A DNA stretch of 64,000 nucleotides from Pisaster brevispinus (GCA_023634235.1 JAMKCF010000003.1:4678958-4742957); one strand, 5' to 3'; positions 1-13,312 are shown, counted from the stretch's first letter. Translations and numbers: made by a program. Notes: generated from the sequence alone by a model not told the origin.

Positions 1-685
1 TGTGCTGGCCATAATCACAGCAACCAATGCTTCCAAAGGTTCCCACCTCGAGCACGGCGTAACCACGCTGGTAGAACCAGAGGAGGGGCACAGGGGGTGG
101 GGGTGCTAGCCCTTTCCAAATCAGAACCTTGCCGCCCCCTCCCCGCTAAAAATGTTCGGTTACGCCACTGATTAAACACCTAACTGTGCACGTCTAGGGG
201 GTTGGGTTCGACCGTTGTTCCCCAGGTGTAGGGCTTCAGTCCATAACAAGTTATTCCCAGAAGTCAATAAGCTTTTTTCACACGATCCTTTTTATGATTA
301 CTAGATTTTTCTTTTTAAGGTCAAACAGGACTACCTGATTCGGTTTTACCCGGATTCACGTGAATTTAGGTGGGTTTTTTTCAATTTGATTAACCGGATT
401 CAAGCCCATTTTCTAAGATGTCAGACTGAATAAAACGGTCGGCATATATACATTAAAAAAAACCCCAATGTTTTCAATTGTTCTTCCCTCGTGCACGGCT
501 TGAGCGCAGTGGCGTAACCAGAGGAGGGGCAGGGGGCAGTAGCCCTCCCGAGTCAGACCACTTGCTACCCACTCTTATTACCCCCAAAGAAATTTTCCGG
601 TTAAACCACTTCTTCAGCACCTAATTCTGTATGCAGGATAGCACCAAATAATTTATAGAATCGAATTTCGTTTTTTAATTCAAAG

Positions 686-975
686 GTGACATTCTTGACT
701 TGGTCAACAACCGGCCATTCTCAACCTACGACCGTGACAATGATGGTGATGCAGCTGCTAACTGTGCTGGTCTACTGGAGGGAGGTTGGTGGTTTGACCG
801 TTGTTCAGGTGTCCCTTACGATGGTTACCACGGCAGGATTGTGGAAAGTAACCTGAATGGCGATTATTCGTATTTCGTCGATTATTCGGGTCAGGAGTAT
901 CGAGGTATTCGTTGGAGTACTTGGGAAGGAAAACAGATTGTGAAGAGTGAAATGAAGATGCGTCGTGTCGGTTAA
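686..975 (+). CDS. G0: last exon of a type B FReD/F5-8C nested lectin (3' partial gene)
   Basis: The sequence shows an AG acceptor ending at 685 and an open frame (phase 1 entry) to TAA at 973-975. It encodes the C-terminal third of a fibrinogen-related domain: FSTYDRDND (the Asp-rich Ca-site motif), NCAGLLEGGWWFDRC (the second conserved disulfide pair), SNLNG and the terminal EMKMRR. Between the Cys and SNLNG there are 14 residues, the type B mark. The upstream exons lie outside the window. Bases 1-685 match intron 6 of G2 (from 18399) and G3 (from 29744) nearly base for base, so this is the 3' end of a gene of the same type. Possible poly(A) signals AATAAA lie at 1349 and 1371. Confidence 0.88.
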
Positions 976-3900
976 CACTCTCGTGAGCTTTCTTAGACAT
1001 ATTTGAATTTAGTAGGCTAATTAAAGTGTTTATGAACATATTAATACTAAAAGCGGCTTCGTAACTAACTTTTTAATGAATTAACAAATCTCCTTAAACT
1101 GATTTTCTTCATGTATTTGAGTTCATATGCACTCATTCATATATTTATTGTATTTCATGTATTTCATGTATTCCTTGTTGTTCACTTTTGCACAGTATAT
1201 CAATTTATATTCTTTCTGCACTCACATGGTATAGGCCTACTACGAACTTTACTTCTCTACTCTGAAGTGCAGTGTACAAGTTGATTTGCCTACAAGATGA
1301 ACACATTGGTAATTTTCTGATTTGGCTTATGTACACAATTGCTCTTATAATAAAAAAAAATATAACAAAAAATAAAATAAAAATAAATATCGCACTTTAC
1401 AATTGTTTTTTTTAAGAAAAGAGAAATTGTATATTGTAGGCCAATAGTGGAATACCCCAAAATTCATTTTGGGAAAAACTTTGAAGAAATTGAAGATGTC
1501 AACACGATCGAGTTTTTCAATTAGTTACAAAGAGGGCACCAGTTTAACGTTTTCCATTTACCTTACAAGTTACGGTGGCTTCGTTAATGTATGAAATATC
1601 GGCACCTGATAGCAATGCAAAAGCTTTAAAATTTAGTTATTAGCAATGTCATTCTAGGTTGTTGTTTTTAAATCATCCTATGCTCATTAATCCTGCTAAT
1701 TAGTAAAATTAATTGTTCGTAAAAAATTGCGTACATTACAGATAACACCTTTAGACTTCAAGTAGTATAATCTGATCTTCTATTAGTTTTCACTTGGAAC
1801 ACAGCCATGACTGTCTGAAGTAATATGGGTTGATGATGGGAGGCACGCTATAGTGTTACTGTCTTGTAATTTTGCAGGAGTGGTTCCCCCGGAATGCCTG
1901 CGCAGCTTTTACTAGCCTGAATGCGCCTCATCAGCTCCAAACGCCAAGGTCTAATTTCGTAAAGGTATCGTGCACGTAAAAATTACTTATCACCGAGTTA
2001 TTCTGCTAATAAGCAGAAACACAAGCCAGTTAAAATACCATTCTAATGAATAGTCTTCTTGACTGGTCCCCTGTTATTATTGAGTAGCAGAACAATAAGC
2101 ATTGTGCTTTATCTGTGCTATTTAGAGGAAACGTTAATATGACGTTGAGAAACGGATGCAATTACTTCCGTTTCGCAAAGCGCTCATTGGTAAACCATTT
2201 GCAGTCGACTCGTGCCTTAATGTAGGCTGATCAACACTCAAAGCGGGCAGCATATGCAGTGCAGTAAATAGCAACAACAGTTTTACACTATACATCAGCA
2301 CTTGGTTTGTGTGAATCATTGTGTTTTGGGGAAAATTTAAATCTTTCTCACAATAGGTTGACGAGATACCTAACCAAAGTCCGTTTCTTTTCGGTCGGAC
2401 CTATCTTGTAATTTTAAAGTAACTTGATTTTATTAAATTGTTTTGTTTTTACATTTAGGACATTTAGTATTTATTTATTGTTTACTATTGAGTACATTCA
2501 CCAATAACCTAATTTTATTAAGACACCATAAGCCCATCAATGTCAAAGTTTCGTTGTCACGTTAAAATGAAAACAAAACGAACTATTAGTGTCAGGGATT
2601 GCAAGTCTGGCTTGTGAGACTGCGGACGTTTTAATTGTACAATTTGGAAGCGGATGACAAGATAAGTTTGTAGGATTTGTAACTAGCAGTATACGTAGTT
2701 CACAAAATATTAGAAACATTTCCACACGTTAAAAATAAATAATAAACACAAATAATTCAACATTTCTTTGTATATCGTCATGGTTGACACAATATTTAGA
2801 CACCGTTTCAAATTTTGTTATAGAAAACTTTGCAAGTTGAGTTTGTCGATACGAATCTTTCAAATACTTCAGAGAGAAGTTGCACGGACGTCAAAATCAG
2901 ACGTTCAACCGACAACAGTTTTGCACCCGATGCCAACGTTATCCATTTGGTTCACACCAACGTACGGCCCACGTTGATTTTGTATTAAAATTAAACGTAA
3001 ATATTGTGCCAACATAAGGTTGAGTCATGGTCAGATAGACGTTGGTATAGACCAAAACGTACGTCCATTTGGCGTCGGCAACGTCATGTTTTAGAGTTTA
3101 TGCAACGTTCCTACATTGCTTGACGTTGAAGTGGCGTTATATCAACGTCGGTCTGCTGTGTGGTACAGCATGATATATCGACATTGTATTATTTGTGTTA
3201 GTTAATTGTTAATGATTAAATTGCTTATTATAAAAATTATCAGTATTTTTAAAGTAAATGTGGTAAGTTTCAGACAATAATGGTTATTTCTTTGCGATAA
3301 ATATGAGACGTGTTTGAGATTAAAATTGGTAGAGTTATATTAACTGATAATATACTTCATAGTTTTAATCTCTACCACATCTCATATTGATTATTAAGAA
3401 AGAGTGGTGTTGTGTGAAATTAGCTGTGGTTTTGAAGTAAATGAAAGGCACGCTTTAGTATTTCATATCGTTGCATTGTTTTGTTTTACTAGTGCGTACG
3501 TGCGAGTGAAAGGTCTGTATACAAAATGGTTCTAATAAATATGTTAATAAACGATCAACCGTTTTGACCTGGAGTTGATATTGATGATCATTGTTTACTT
3601 AGGTAGGTACAAAGATCCACGGGTAAAACAATCACAATTTATTTTGAAAAACAACATTATTTTGAAACAAGCCAGTGGTTTTGTTGCTTTTTTATTTGTT
3701 AAAAACGGAACAAGCCTGTTTTTCTTCGGTTTACGCACAAGCTTGTAAGCCATGGATTATTTACTGTGCTGTAAAACAATTCCACGCTGGAGTAACATGA
3801 CATTTTAATAACAGGTTTTCTACACTAAATGGGCCTACTGACCAACCCATCGACGAGAAATAATTGTTATTAAAATCGTTCAAGATCATATTTGTTACCA

Positions 3901-4480
3901 AGCCATTGTGTTTCTAAGCGTCAAAAAACAAAAAAAACCAAAACAAAACCGGGTAGAAGCATCAACAAGAAATATGGAGCAGCAAAATTTAGTTTGGAAA
4001 CTAGTCTGGTGTTATTTTTAGCTAGCTATTGTATCTATCTTCCTGTTGAAAAACCGAGCAAACCTCCTTGAGCTCTATGTCTGTTGACGCACAGCAAACC
4101 TGGGTGATATTTACAGTATATTGCCGAGCATTAGAGTGATGACCGTTCTTTATACTTCGGTAAAAAAAAAACCGGATAAAACTATCAACAATATGAAGCA
4201 AAATTCAATTTGGAAAACTAGTCGAGCGTTATTTAGCTACCAGTAACCACTTTCTCTGCACCTATTGTAATCGGAGGAAACTTCCAGCAGGCACTAATGA
4301 AATTTGTTTCCTAATTTGCTCGACGTGCTTATTTCTCAACAAAGGACCACCGGCTTGTGTTGATTGGCCTTCGAAATACCCACCCAAATTGCATCAGCAG
4401 TGCGCCAAGTTAACGTGTGGCAGTTATGATAGGCTGCCTGTATAACTAACTACCAGTTACCATTGGAAGTGAGACAGGCA
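976..4480. other. Spacer G0 to G1
   Basis: I see no coding exon here. It contains the G0 3' UTR with A-rich AATAAA motifs near 1349-1390, a stretch at about 2870-3170 full of ACGTTG/CAACGT words on both strands that looks like a decayed interspersed element, a small inverted repeat at 3300-3388, and two degenerate copies of the sequence that leads into the leader exon (about 3950-4050 and 4140-4480). The same order recurs at 19385-22858 and 30726-34224. Confidence 0.7.
3300..3388. repeat. Imperfect inverted repeat, about 26 bp arms
   Basis: The left arm at 3300-3325 and the right arm at 3363-3388 are near-perfect reverse complements (both read AATATGAGA then GAGATTAAAA outside-in), with a loop of about 37 bases. 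Copies sit at the same place in the other two blocks (from about 21703 and 33048). It is probably a short non-autonomous element or a decayed one. No target duplication is obvious. Confidence 0.55.
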
Positions 4481-7400
4481 ATGGACATTCTGCAAACCGT
4501 CGTGTTATTGTTCATTATTCATGCAGGTAAGCCCATCAGCTTATTAAAGCATTAAGTGTTATGGTAGCTCTGAAAAGTTATGAGAAATCGTAAAAGCTGC
4601 GAATATAATACACATTGTGTGCAACTTCCTAATAAAAAGTAATAAGCTCAACTGACATAGAGCCGTGTTGCAATGTGGGTAATTTGGAACTTTCGTGCAT
4701 GACCAATTCATGGCCTGGTGCATTATGCATTATTACTTTTACAGATAGGGGCATTATTTGAGGGTATTGTGCCTGAACAGTTTTTCCAAAAATTGGCCTA
4801 GGTTTTTGTAGCGACATTAACCTACGTTGAATCTTATTTAAACGTTCGGGAATGGATTACAGTTACTTCCACTTTGCACCTTGCGCATCTATACCATTTG
4901 CTGTCAATTGCGTCTTATTACTGATGACGTCATATTTTGTTTACCTATTTGCAAGTTAGTGGGAAACTATTATGTCTTTAAATAGTACCCAACAATAAGC
5001 ATAGCGGTAAACAAACCATGGCGTCATCAATACAGGTGTATAATGAGGGTAAGCTAAGCAACACCTTAAATGGTAGCATAATGTCAATGGCAGGAGTTTG
5101 TGGAGTTAAACATTTGTGTTAGTTCACGAAGTAAAAGAAAAAACTACGGATCGTTGAGAGATGTTTGCGTGAATCATTATATTATACTTTTAAAAGCATC
5201 TTTCCAAACACACTAATGTCATAACAATTGCTTTTAGAGCCAAATGCGCTTCGTCCGAAGGCAATGTGTCCCTTCAACTATAATTTCGTGGCTTTCGTTC
5301 AAACATTTCCCGTAATATTAAAGAAAACGCGGTACATTATTTTGTTAAAATGTATCTGTTTGTCCTTTGGATGAGTACTTTCACTACCATTCTCTATTTC
5401 AATTGATATTGAGAAACATTTCCAGCAATGTGTACATGTCAAGGAACTTGAAAATTTAAATTTGAGACTTCAGTTAAGTTATAACCAGCCATGGTATATC
5501 TTTTGAAAACGGAACAAAACTTTATGGGGATTCTTCCTCTGTTTATGACCACTTTAATACTTCGGTATAGAGAAAATACCAGACCAAACCATCAGTAAAA
5601 AAAAATGGAGCAAAATTTAATTTGAGAACTAATAAAGTGTTATTTTTAGCTAACCGTCGCTTCTGCACCTATTCAAAACGGCTAATGAGATGTTATGCTT
5701 CAGTTTGCCCGTGTCCATTTGTTAACAATATGCAACAGGGCTTGTGTTAATTGGCCTTCATTTTAATTGAAAATTAGTTTAAGCTAGACGTACAGGCGTT
5801 GCCTGCCTGTATGACTGACCTGTAAGTTACCATTACATGTAAGTGAGGCCATGGTATGTTTGCACTCCGTCGTATTCTTGTTTCCTTTTGATGCGTAAGG
5901 GCATCCCCTTACAGTCAGCATGGTAACTCTGAAGGAATATCATAAATCGCAAACTACACAGTAAAAAAAAACCCAAAAAGGAGAATAAGGGAAAATACCT
6001 GACCAACCTGGAAATTTATGTGAAGTATATGCTCTTTATCTTTATCAAACTTTTTACGACATTGCATTGGTCTCCCAGTGTAAGTAGCACCCTATTGGCT
6101 GATTTGCTTTTAAGTTTTGTTGCTTGTTAATTTTTGCATATTTTTTTAAAACACTTTTGTGGTGCATAAACAGCAGTAGCTGAAAATGTGTCTGCTTGCT
6201 TTTTTAAGACATTGGACGGTTTTATTTTATTTGGCAAAAAAGGGAAGTTGATAAGTATAATTTAACAAATATTCCTTCAATGTTATAATATGTATCAATA
6301 TATTTTAGTCACAGCAAAGACGTGTTATTTTGAGCAAGATCCGGACCATGAAGGTAAACTCCGCTGGGTGATGCCGGGTACTCGTAAAGAACGCTGCTCT
6401 TGTGACGTTCTTTTACCAGGGGGAGTCAACAAAGTAGCACCAAAGAGACCGAATGAGCCATACTACACCGATCAGCCACTGTTTACTGATGACGTAGAGA
6501 AAATTCATGACTTTTTCGATTGCCATGATGAAAGCATGACGACTACCATACAGACAATAGGTAAGTATTATCTCCCTGGAGTAGTACTCTATGGTCGGGT
6601 TGTTCATTATTCTGTCATGTCTGTAGAAGTTGTGCAAATGTTGTGCGCAATAACGTCTTTCGTTACTTTTTTTCGGGGGGGGGGATTTTGCTTCCCTCAA
6701 AACTTGTGCTAACGAGTGAAGTAAAGAAAGTCGTGTCATAAAGTATCATAACGTTTGAATCTGCACAAGGTTTACAGAGTCTATTTTGCTACCCCCCCCC
6801 CACATTGACAGCAACTCTGCCCAGTTCCAATTAGTACGAGATTTACACAGTTTTTTGGGAACGTGATTTTTTCCAAATGCATTTAAAGCCAAAATGCTTC
6901 CCAACAAATTCTACTGCGTTCTGTCTTCTTTTTCCCCATCTCAGAACATACCGACTGTCAAGCTTGGTTGGATGCCGGTAACACTAGCAGTGGAGTTTAT
7001 CACATAAGTTTACAATCACAGACAGGCAGGAAAGAGGTCTACTGTGAGATGGAAGATGACAAAGGCTGGTTGGTAAGTCAAATTGATTCAAACAGAACCA
7101 ACTTATACTGTCCCTGGCCTCTAGGTTTGACAAAGCGTACGTGACAAAAGAGAACGCACTACCGTCACTCAAAACTCAGTAAAACCACAGTGATTGATAC
7201 TAAACCAGATTGTTAATATATATAGTTAAACAAGAGCAGATACGGGACTACCGAACCGAAGGGGCTACTTAATTGGTTTGTATAAACCTTTGCGTATACA
7301 CTCAAACCAAACAGCACCCTCCCAATGACTCCCTACTATCAGGTCCTTTCTCAATATCAATGCTTATTAAATCAATCAAATTCCATTAAAGACGTATTAC

Positions 7401-9924
7401 GTATGGGGCTCCCTCTGTTGGTTTCATTCAAGGTTTTCCAAAGGCGCCAAGATGGGTATGTGAACTTCACTCGGACTTGGCTCGAGTACAAAGAAGGCTT
7501 TGGTGATGTCAGCAGTGAGTTCTGGCTTGGAAATGGAGTGCTCCGTCTGCTGACCAGTGGGAAGGATGTGTCTAATTGGACGATCCGTGTGGATCTTACA
7601 TATGAAAATGATCACAAAATGTCTCTGATGACATCACCCTTCTGCGTTACAGGAGACAAGTACGCCCTCAGTGTTGGAAGCCCAGGAATTGAACCTACAG
7701 GTAACTGGAACGTTTTGATTGGGCCTATATAATGCCGAAAGGTTGAACTCTCCGGGTACATGTTCAATCAGAATCCTTGGGAGGAAACACATGTACTGTA
7801 GCTGAAGAGTGACCCTTTGGTTCCAATTAATACAGAAACTTGATTGAAATTTACTTTTAGGCTTGCAACTGTTCGCCAGAATTCATAAAATCTTTCTCGA
7901 ATTTTCCAATATTTAGGTCTAACTAAACATTTTTTTTAATCAATTTGTGAAACTAATCACTAAAATTTTCGTTGGCTAATTACACGCAGTTCAATTTATT
8001 ACATTAATATGAAAAGCCACGAGGTATTGTGGCTGAAAAAAAAATTGGGAATAGTATTTTACTTGTTGATCCTTTGAACTGATTTGAACTGATGTGAAAA
8101 GCAATGGAACGAGCTTACCTACTGGGACAACATCAGTTTCTCGTGTTTCCCTTAGGTGTTAAGTCAATGAAGTTCATGACACAAAATACCCATTAATAAA
8201 AACCCAAAATTGTTTGCATTATAGTCTTATCTATTTATTTTTGCGTAAGCGTATTCTTTCCCCGCCTTCTTTTATGAAGTAGAGAAAAGGAAAATTCTTC
8301 AATGTTATTTCCAACCGTGCTTTGCTTTTTCAGTAAATGGGAAATGCAACCAACGCCTTGGAATGGAAGACAAAACCATCCCTGACTCGAGCATCACAGC
8401 ATCAAGTATTCACCAAGAATATCTGGATTATTGTTTTGAGGGTAATGGACGGTTAAACCAGCTGGGTGGCAGTTGGTGCCCGAATGTAGATGACAAGACG
8501 ACATCATGGTTTCAGGTGGATCTAAAGATACAAACCCAGGTTGAAGGTGTCATTATGCAGGGAAGCTATTACGTTCCCAAGTCTCGTTATCATGATTGGG
8601 TAACAAAATACAAAGTGGAATATAGTTCCCACCAGAGCCCATGGTACTACGTTGGTGGGACATCTCTGGATACAGCACAGGTGTGTACAATTCTATGCGA
8701 ATGTGCTGTTCTTTTTAATACTTTGATGTGCTATTTTTCTGGTATTTTATATAACTGTTTTTTGTTGTAGACGATTGAATTGTAGTTTATCAGGAGGCCG
8801 ACGCTGTTTTCTAACGAAGTCATGTCTGACAATACAACCAAATGATCATGGAATACAGCAGTACAATCTTTCAAAATAAGAAATAATCTACCCTGCCTCT
8901 CAAAAAATACAAAGAAAAGAGAAAAGAAAAAAAGAAGAACAAAACATTTGTATTCCACAGATGCACGCAATCTTTATAAAAAATATTTAATACAATACCT
9001 ACAATGACATACTTGGTGAATGGTTTGACTGACTCTCTTCCCCTTTTTTCTAATTAAAGAACTTGTTTTCATTTGTTATACATGCTTATTATCGACGTTT
9101 ATATCACTTTCTTCTTAATTGTCGGATGATCGTACATTTTACATTCAGGGAGTGACGTTTTCCACCGTTGTAAATTGTTGATACATAAACAATATACAAA
9201 AATCTGAAATGTGTTCCCTCACAGGTATTCAATGGCAACACGGACAATGACACCCCCGTTACCAGCCTGTTTGACGAGCCTGTTCAAGCACGGTATATAC
9301 GCATCAGACCAATAGAGTATAACACCTGGCCATCAATGCGGATTGAGCTCATTGGTTGCAAAGGTAAATTGTCATTATTGCAAGACTTGCTCCAATGTAT
9401 CGACTGAAGTGAACGTGCCCTCAACTTGTAGACACACAAATGAACTTTTAAATGAACACCGTAAAATTAATAGGGGCAAAAATACAGGGTCAAGTTGAGA
9501 AGCCAAGTTCTTTTGAATTTCTTGCCTTGACTCCAGTTAATGATGTCTATTGTGTCATTTGGAAATTTAAATGAATTTGACAGTTTGTAAGTATTGGTTA
9601 AAATGGTTTGAACATTAACCGTTATTTATTCGTTTTTAAATTTGCCTTAATTTCTTCTCAGGTGGTGTTTTTGAGTCTTTGAATGGCCGTAAGTTCTCAA
9701 CCTACGACAATGACAATGACAACGATGTTCAAAACTGTGCAGGTCTCTGTAAGGCAGGCTGGTGGTTCGACGGCTGTGTTGTTGAATCGAACCTGAACGG
9801 CGAATATTCGCAAAGAGTGGAAGATTCGGGTCAGGAGTATCGCGGTATTCGGTGGTTCACATGGCCGGAAAGACAAATTGTAAAGACCGAAATGAAGATG
9901 CGTCGCTATAATTGGAGTGTGTGA
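4481..9924 (+). CDS. G1: secreted nested FReD/F5-8C lectin, type A1 (480 aa, 7 exons)
   Basis: Exons: 4481-4526, 6309-6560, 6945-7072, 7433-7700, 8334-8680, 9225-9363, 9662-9924; all introns GT-AG; phases 1,1,0,1,0,1. Residues 1-15 are a hydrophobic leader (MDILQTVVLLFIIHA). Residues 16-99 form the unrecognised Cys module (CYFEQ...RCSCDVLLPGG...FFDCHDE). Residues about 103-231 are the FReD N part (DCQAWLDAG, VYCEM, then VFQRRQDG, GEFWLGN-like SSEFWLGN, VDLTYEN). Residues about 235-392 are a whole F5/8C domain from GKCNQRLGMED to MRIELIGC. Residues 393-480 are the FReD C part (FSTYDNDNDND, NCAG, SNLNG, EMKMRR). NFT and NWT sequons occur in exon 4. Family knowledge suggests an extracellular glycan or microbe-binding role; ligand unknown. 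Oddity: NCAGLC where G4 and G5 have NCAGLS, giving an unpaired Cys. Confidence 0.88.
5851..5896 (+). pseudogene. Relic second leader exon in G1 intron 1
   Basis: The sequence is alignable with the G1 leader exon over its whole 46 bases and flanks (ATG, then ...CCGTCGT...TTCTTGTTTCC), but a base is lost at the splice donor, so the donor becomes out of phase and the frame runs into TAA. Flanks on both sides also match the flanks of the real leader (about 4140-4560 against 5540-5960), so this is one half of an old direct duplication of about 1.4 kb. The same relic is at 24231 (G3) and 35587 (G4). Confidence 0.65.
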
Positions 9925-12900
9925 CTCCCTTTTTTGGTGCAAGGCAATCAATTTTACCATCAGTAGTGAGTTTTTGTTCATTGTGCAAGGTCAGATGGTA
10001 TATTTTAATATCAAATCGTGGTGCACGCAATTCATAAATTGGAAAGATGGCGAAAATGTATGTCATACTAGTAATTGGACGTTTAATTGAAGTGATTAAT
10101 GTCGGAGACAAGTTTTCACGTGAATCTAATGTGCGACGAGTATTGGCAAATGCTGCATTCCATCTAAGAACTCCAACATTGATGTCTAATCTCAATAATT
10201 ATAAATACTTAAAAAATGTTTTTATGTAATATTTCTGTCACAGCAGGTTGTTAACATGTTTCAATATTATTGTTAGAGGCAGAAGAAAAAAGTTTGTACT
10301 AAAGTACCTGTAACTAATTATATATATAAAAAATAAGTCAATAACTTTGGCATACGGCACGCGACTCTGGTGCACGCCAACAATTTTCACTATTTCCGGT
10401 TTCATAGGGACAGGTAGCTCTGTCACCAAATAAACGTTCATGCCAGTGACATTATCTTTTGGAAGGCCTTCAGTAGGATTGTTGTGTCTCGCTCCCCAAA
10501 CCAGGGGATACATTATAAACAACTGCCAAGATACTCGCTACCCAATTAAACAGACAATGTTATGCATGGCTGATGAATCGGTAAAAAAGCTCCGCAACGA
10601 GCGACATAAAACAAAAACACCTTTATAAATTGTTTGTTGATCATGTATTTGTATTTTTGATGTTTCTGCACTAGTGAATTTTTCGTAATTATCGATAAAA
10701 CATCGATTCAAAATTTTTTAAGAACACAATACCGGGATGTTGCTCTGATGTTGCGAAAAGAATAAGCGGCTATACAAAACAGAGCATCAACAAATGACGT
10801 CACCTGAGCGATTAAGTCAGCGGTCTTTTTACGATGATCTTTTCTAAAGTAAAAGTAAAGAGTATATAAAATTAATTTTTTCTTATTTAAAAAGCCGTTT
10901 ACTCTCACGTGAACTCCATTCATTCCGTAAGTGATTGAAAATATTTAAATAAATTTCAGCAAAAATCACTTTTTGCCGTTTTCGATCAAGTTGGTCTTTA
11001 ATCGGTCATCGGTTTGACTGGCAAGATGAATTTACCTTAGAAATGAAGCTTAGATTGTTAAAAGTAGACATTTTCAACGTCGAAATTTCATGTGCGACAT
11101 TTTAAAAGAAAAAATAAACTTCAAATAAATCAACAAACGAGCAATCAAACAACATTTTCTTAGCGCATACTCAATAGTATCCGTGCATTGTTTGGCTTCT
11201 ACATCGGTCGTCTCGTTTTGGAAACTTTTTGCTGTGCACTGTATTTTTAACCATCTGTAGAAACCGTAGGTGAGAACCTTCAAGTCGTTAATATTGTGTG
11301 GTAATTATTAATGTAATGAGTGGTGTGTTGGTTGTTTCACTTTTATGTAGAGTGAAGCGATATCGTGTACATTTTTGTTTAAAATTACGCATCTATCAAA
11401 TATCTAGACTATAGATAGTAACAAAATAATTAGCTCCATGTAAATGTTAGATTTGAATTTTGTCTTGTATTATTATTAAAATAATAGTGAAAATAAGACT
11501 ACAGTTTACATATACAATCTTATTAGCGATTTCAGGAAATTACTTGACAATTTCCAATTCTCAAACGCGGCAAACCATAAAACTATACTATTTGAAATAA
11601 CAAATTCAGATGTACATGAATCTACTATTGGATTTGTAGAATGCGAGAAAAATCACAAAGCGTCTATATGTCAAGGTAACATTTTGTTCTCATCCACGAA
11701 CTGGTATAAGCACGTCACAAGTTGCGCGCTCACTATTGATTACTTCTTAGTAGAAGACAAAAATACAACTAAAACACACAAAAGGAATCCTTTGACAGAC
11801 CATGCCACGGAGTTGGGTTTCTCATTTAACTAATACAGTTAAAGAGCCTGTTGTGTCTGTTTGTTTGAAAAGATCAAATGGAACCAATTGAGGTGATGGC
11901 AATGTGTGTTATTGGCGAGTTTAGGCAATGCAGCACACAAACTTGGTATATCATTGTTTTCGGAATTGTGCACAAGTTCAAAACTTCAAAAACAATGGTA
12001 GAACAACCCGATGCGCCTGATGCCAACTACTTTGTCGTTTGTGACTATGCACTTGGCATGCGGTAGATGGCAAAAGGCTCAATAGTTCAATTAGCACGCA
12101 TTATTGTTTTCATTGCTTTGTAACACAGAACATTTGTGTTAGAAGAAGTAAAACTATTTAAGAAATTCAATGTTTTGTTCGGATTTATTGTATGCATCGA
12201 AATAGCGCCTTTAAAAGCACCTTCAGTTATTAAACGGGTCTAAAGAAAAAAAAACCGGGACTCCGACGACTGTTTATTAACACAATTTGTGAAAACACTT
12301 ATTATTAGGTATACTTTAAAAAGAGTCAGTTAAAAACCAAAAAAAAAAATAATAGAAATAATACCCTTAGTCTGAAAGTGCACCGATTATCAAGTTCATA
12401 CCTGTACAAATTTTTTTTCTTCTCCTGAACATAAAAGGTGCAGGAAAATTCATTCGAATACCACATAAATCAACGTTGCCAATTCCGATTGCAGCAAACG
12501 AAATACGCCCGATGTGTGAACGTGCACAACATTACTGGTGAAAAACAAACCCATAACCGGATCCTGCTATTCTCGATAAGAGAAGATGGAAATAAATTTA
12601 CTTTTCTATATACAATTATGAGCTTTATCTGCAGTTCTATTTTTACAGGGTATCATTATCAGTGCTGGCATTACAACTGCTATCCCTAGGGCCGTGTATA
12701 CAAAAAGTTAGAAATAAAACACAGAGCAATTACGAGAATAGTGTAGCAAAGTGTAGAACAAAAAATTACATGAAAATGAAAAAAGTGTCAACCACACTAC
12801 TAATAGAAACATTGTACCTTCTTACAGCGGCAGGTAAACACAAGTTTAAAATCAAATTAATAATTTGTTTGAATTAAATTGATATTCTTCATCACGAAAC

Positions 12901-13312
12901 GGCCGTTATTGTTCAAAATAGACACCACGCTAAGGCAGACGAACGTCACACGAAGGGCTATAGCAAATCAGATCACCGACGATTCCCTTCTACCATAGAA
13001 ACTGAAGGTTATCGAAATGACAACATAATAAGAGGTAGGCTAACACACGTCCTTTCGTGTCGTCCATTAACATGAAGGAAAATTATTTTTTATTCCAAGC
13101 TCATTTGAGCGTTTTGTAAGAACCAACCTACATTGGTGATACCCCATGACCAATTTCCACAAGATTATGGGTAATTGCTACTGCAGTGAGCAAAATCTCT
13201 AAACACTGTTCGTTACAAATCGACAAAAGTATAGAAACATCATAGCTTTTATTGGAGAAAAACAGCATTTCAGTAAATCACTTTTCACTTATTATTTGGC
13301 ATTTTGAGGAAG
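9925..13312. other. Spacer G1 to G2
   Basis: No coding exon recognised. It is collinear, with much divergence, with 40398-43574 (after G4) and 47783-52116 (after G5), which marks it as the normal A1-to-A2 spacer. It holds a perfect TGACGTCA octamer at about 10795 and AT-rich sequence. The A2 leader exon follows directly. Confidence 0.6.

Larger units (their letters stand above)
1..5950. repeat. Segmental duplication block, copy 1 (B 3' end to A1 5' region)
   Basis: By eye the sequence from 1 to about 5.95 kb matches 18399 to about 24.34 kb and 29744 to about 35.69 kb with only scattered substitutions and small indels. Each copy holds the end of a B-type intron 6, the B last exon, a spacer of about 3.5 kb, an A1 leader exon and the first part of intron 1. 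Spacers measured from stop codon to next start are 3,505, 3,474 and 3,499 bases. Copy 1 lacks a segment of several hundred bases after about 5965 that copies 2 and 3 keep. Confidence 0.9.

Noticed and set aside
758..1039. Antisense open frame repeated under each type B last exon (also 19167-19448 and 30508-30789)
   Set aside because: It is a shadow of the conserved exon 7 and appears only because the exon is copied. It has no domain or signal of its own.
2134..2977. Short open frames that recur in all three spacers
   Set aside because: They recur only because the whole spacer is duplicated; substitutions fall without regard to codon position and no domain is visible.
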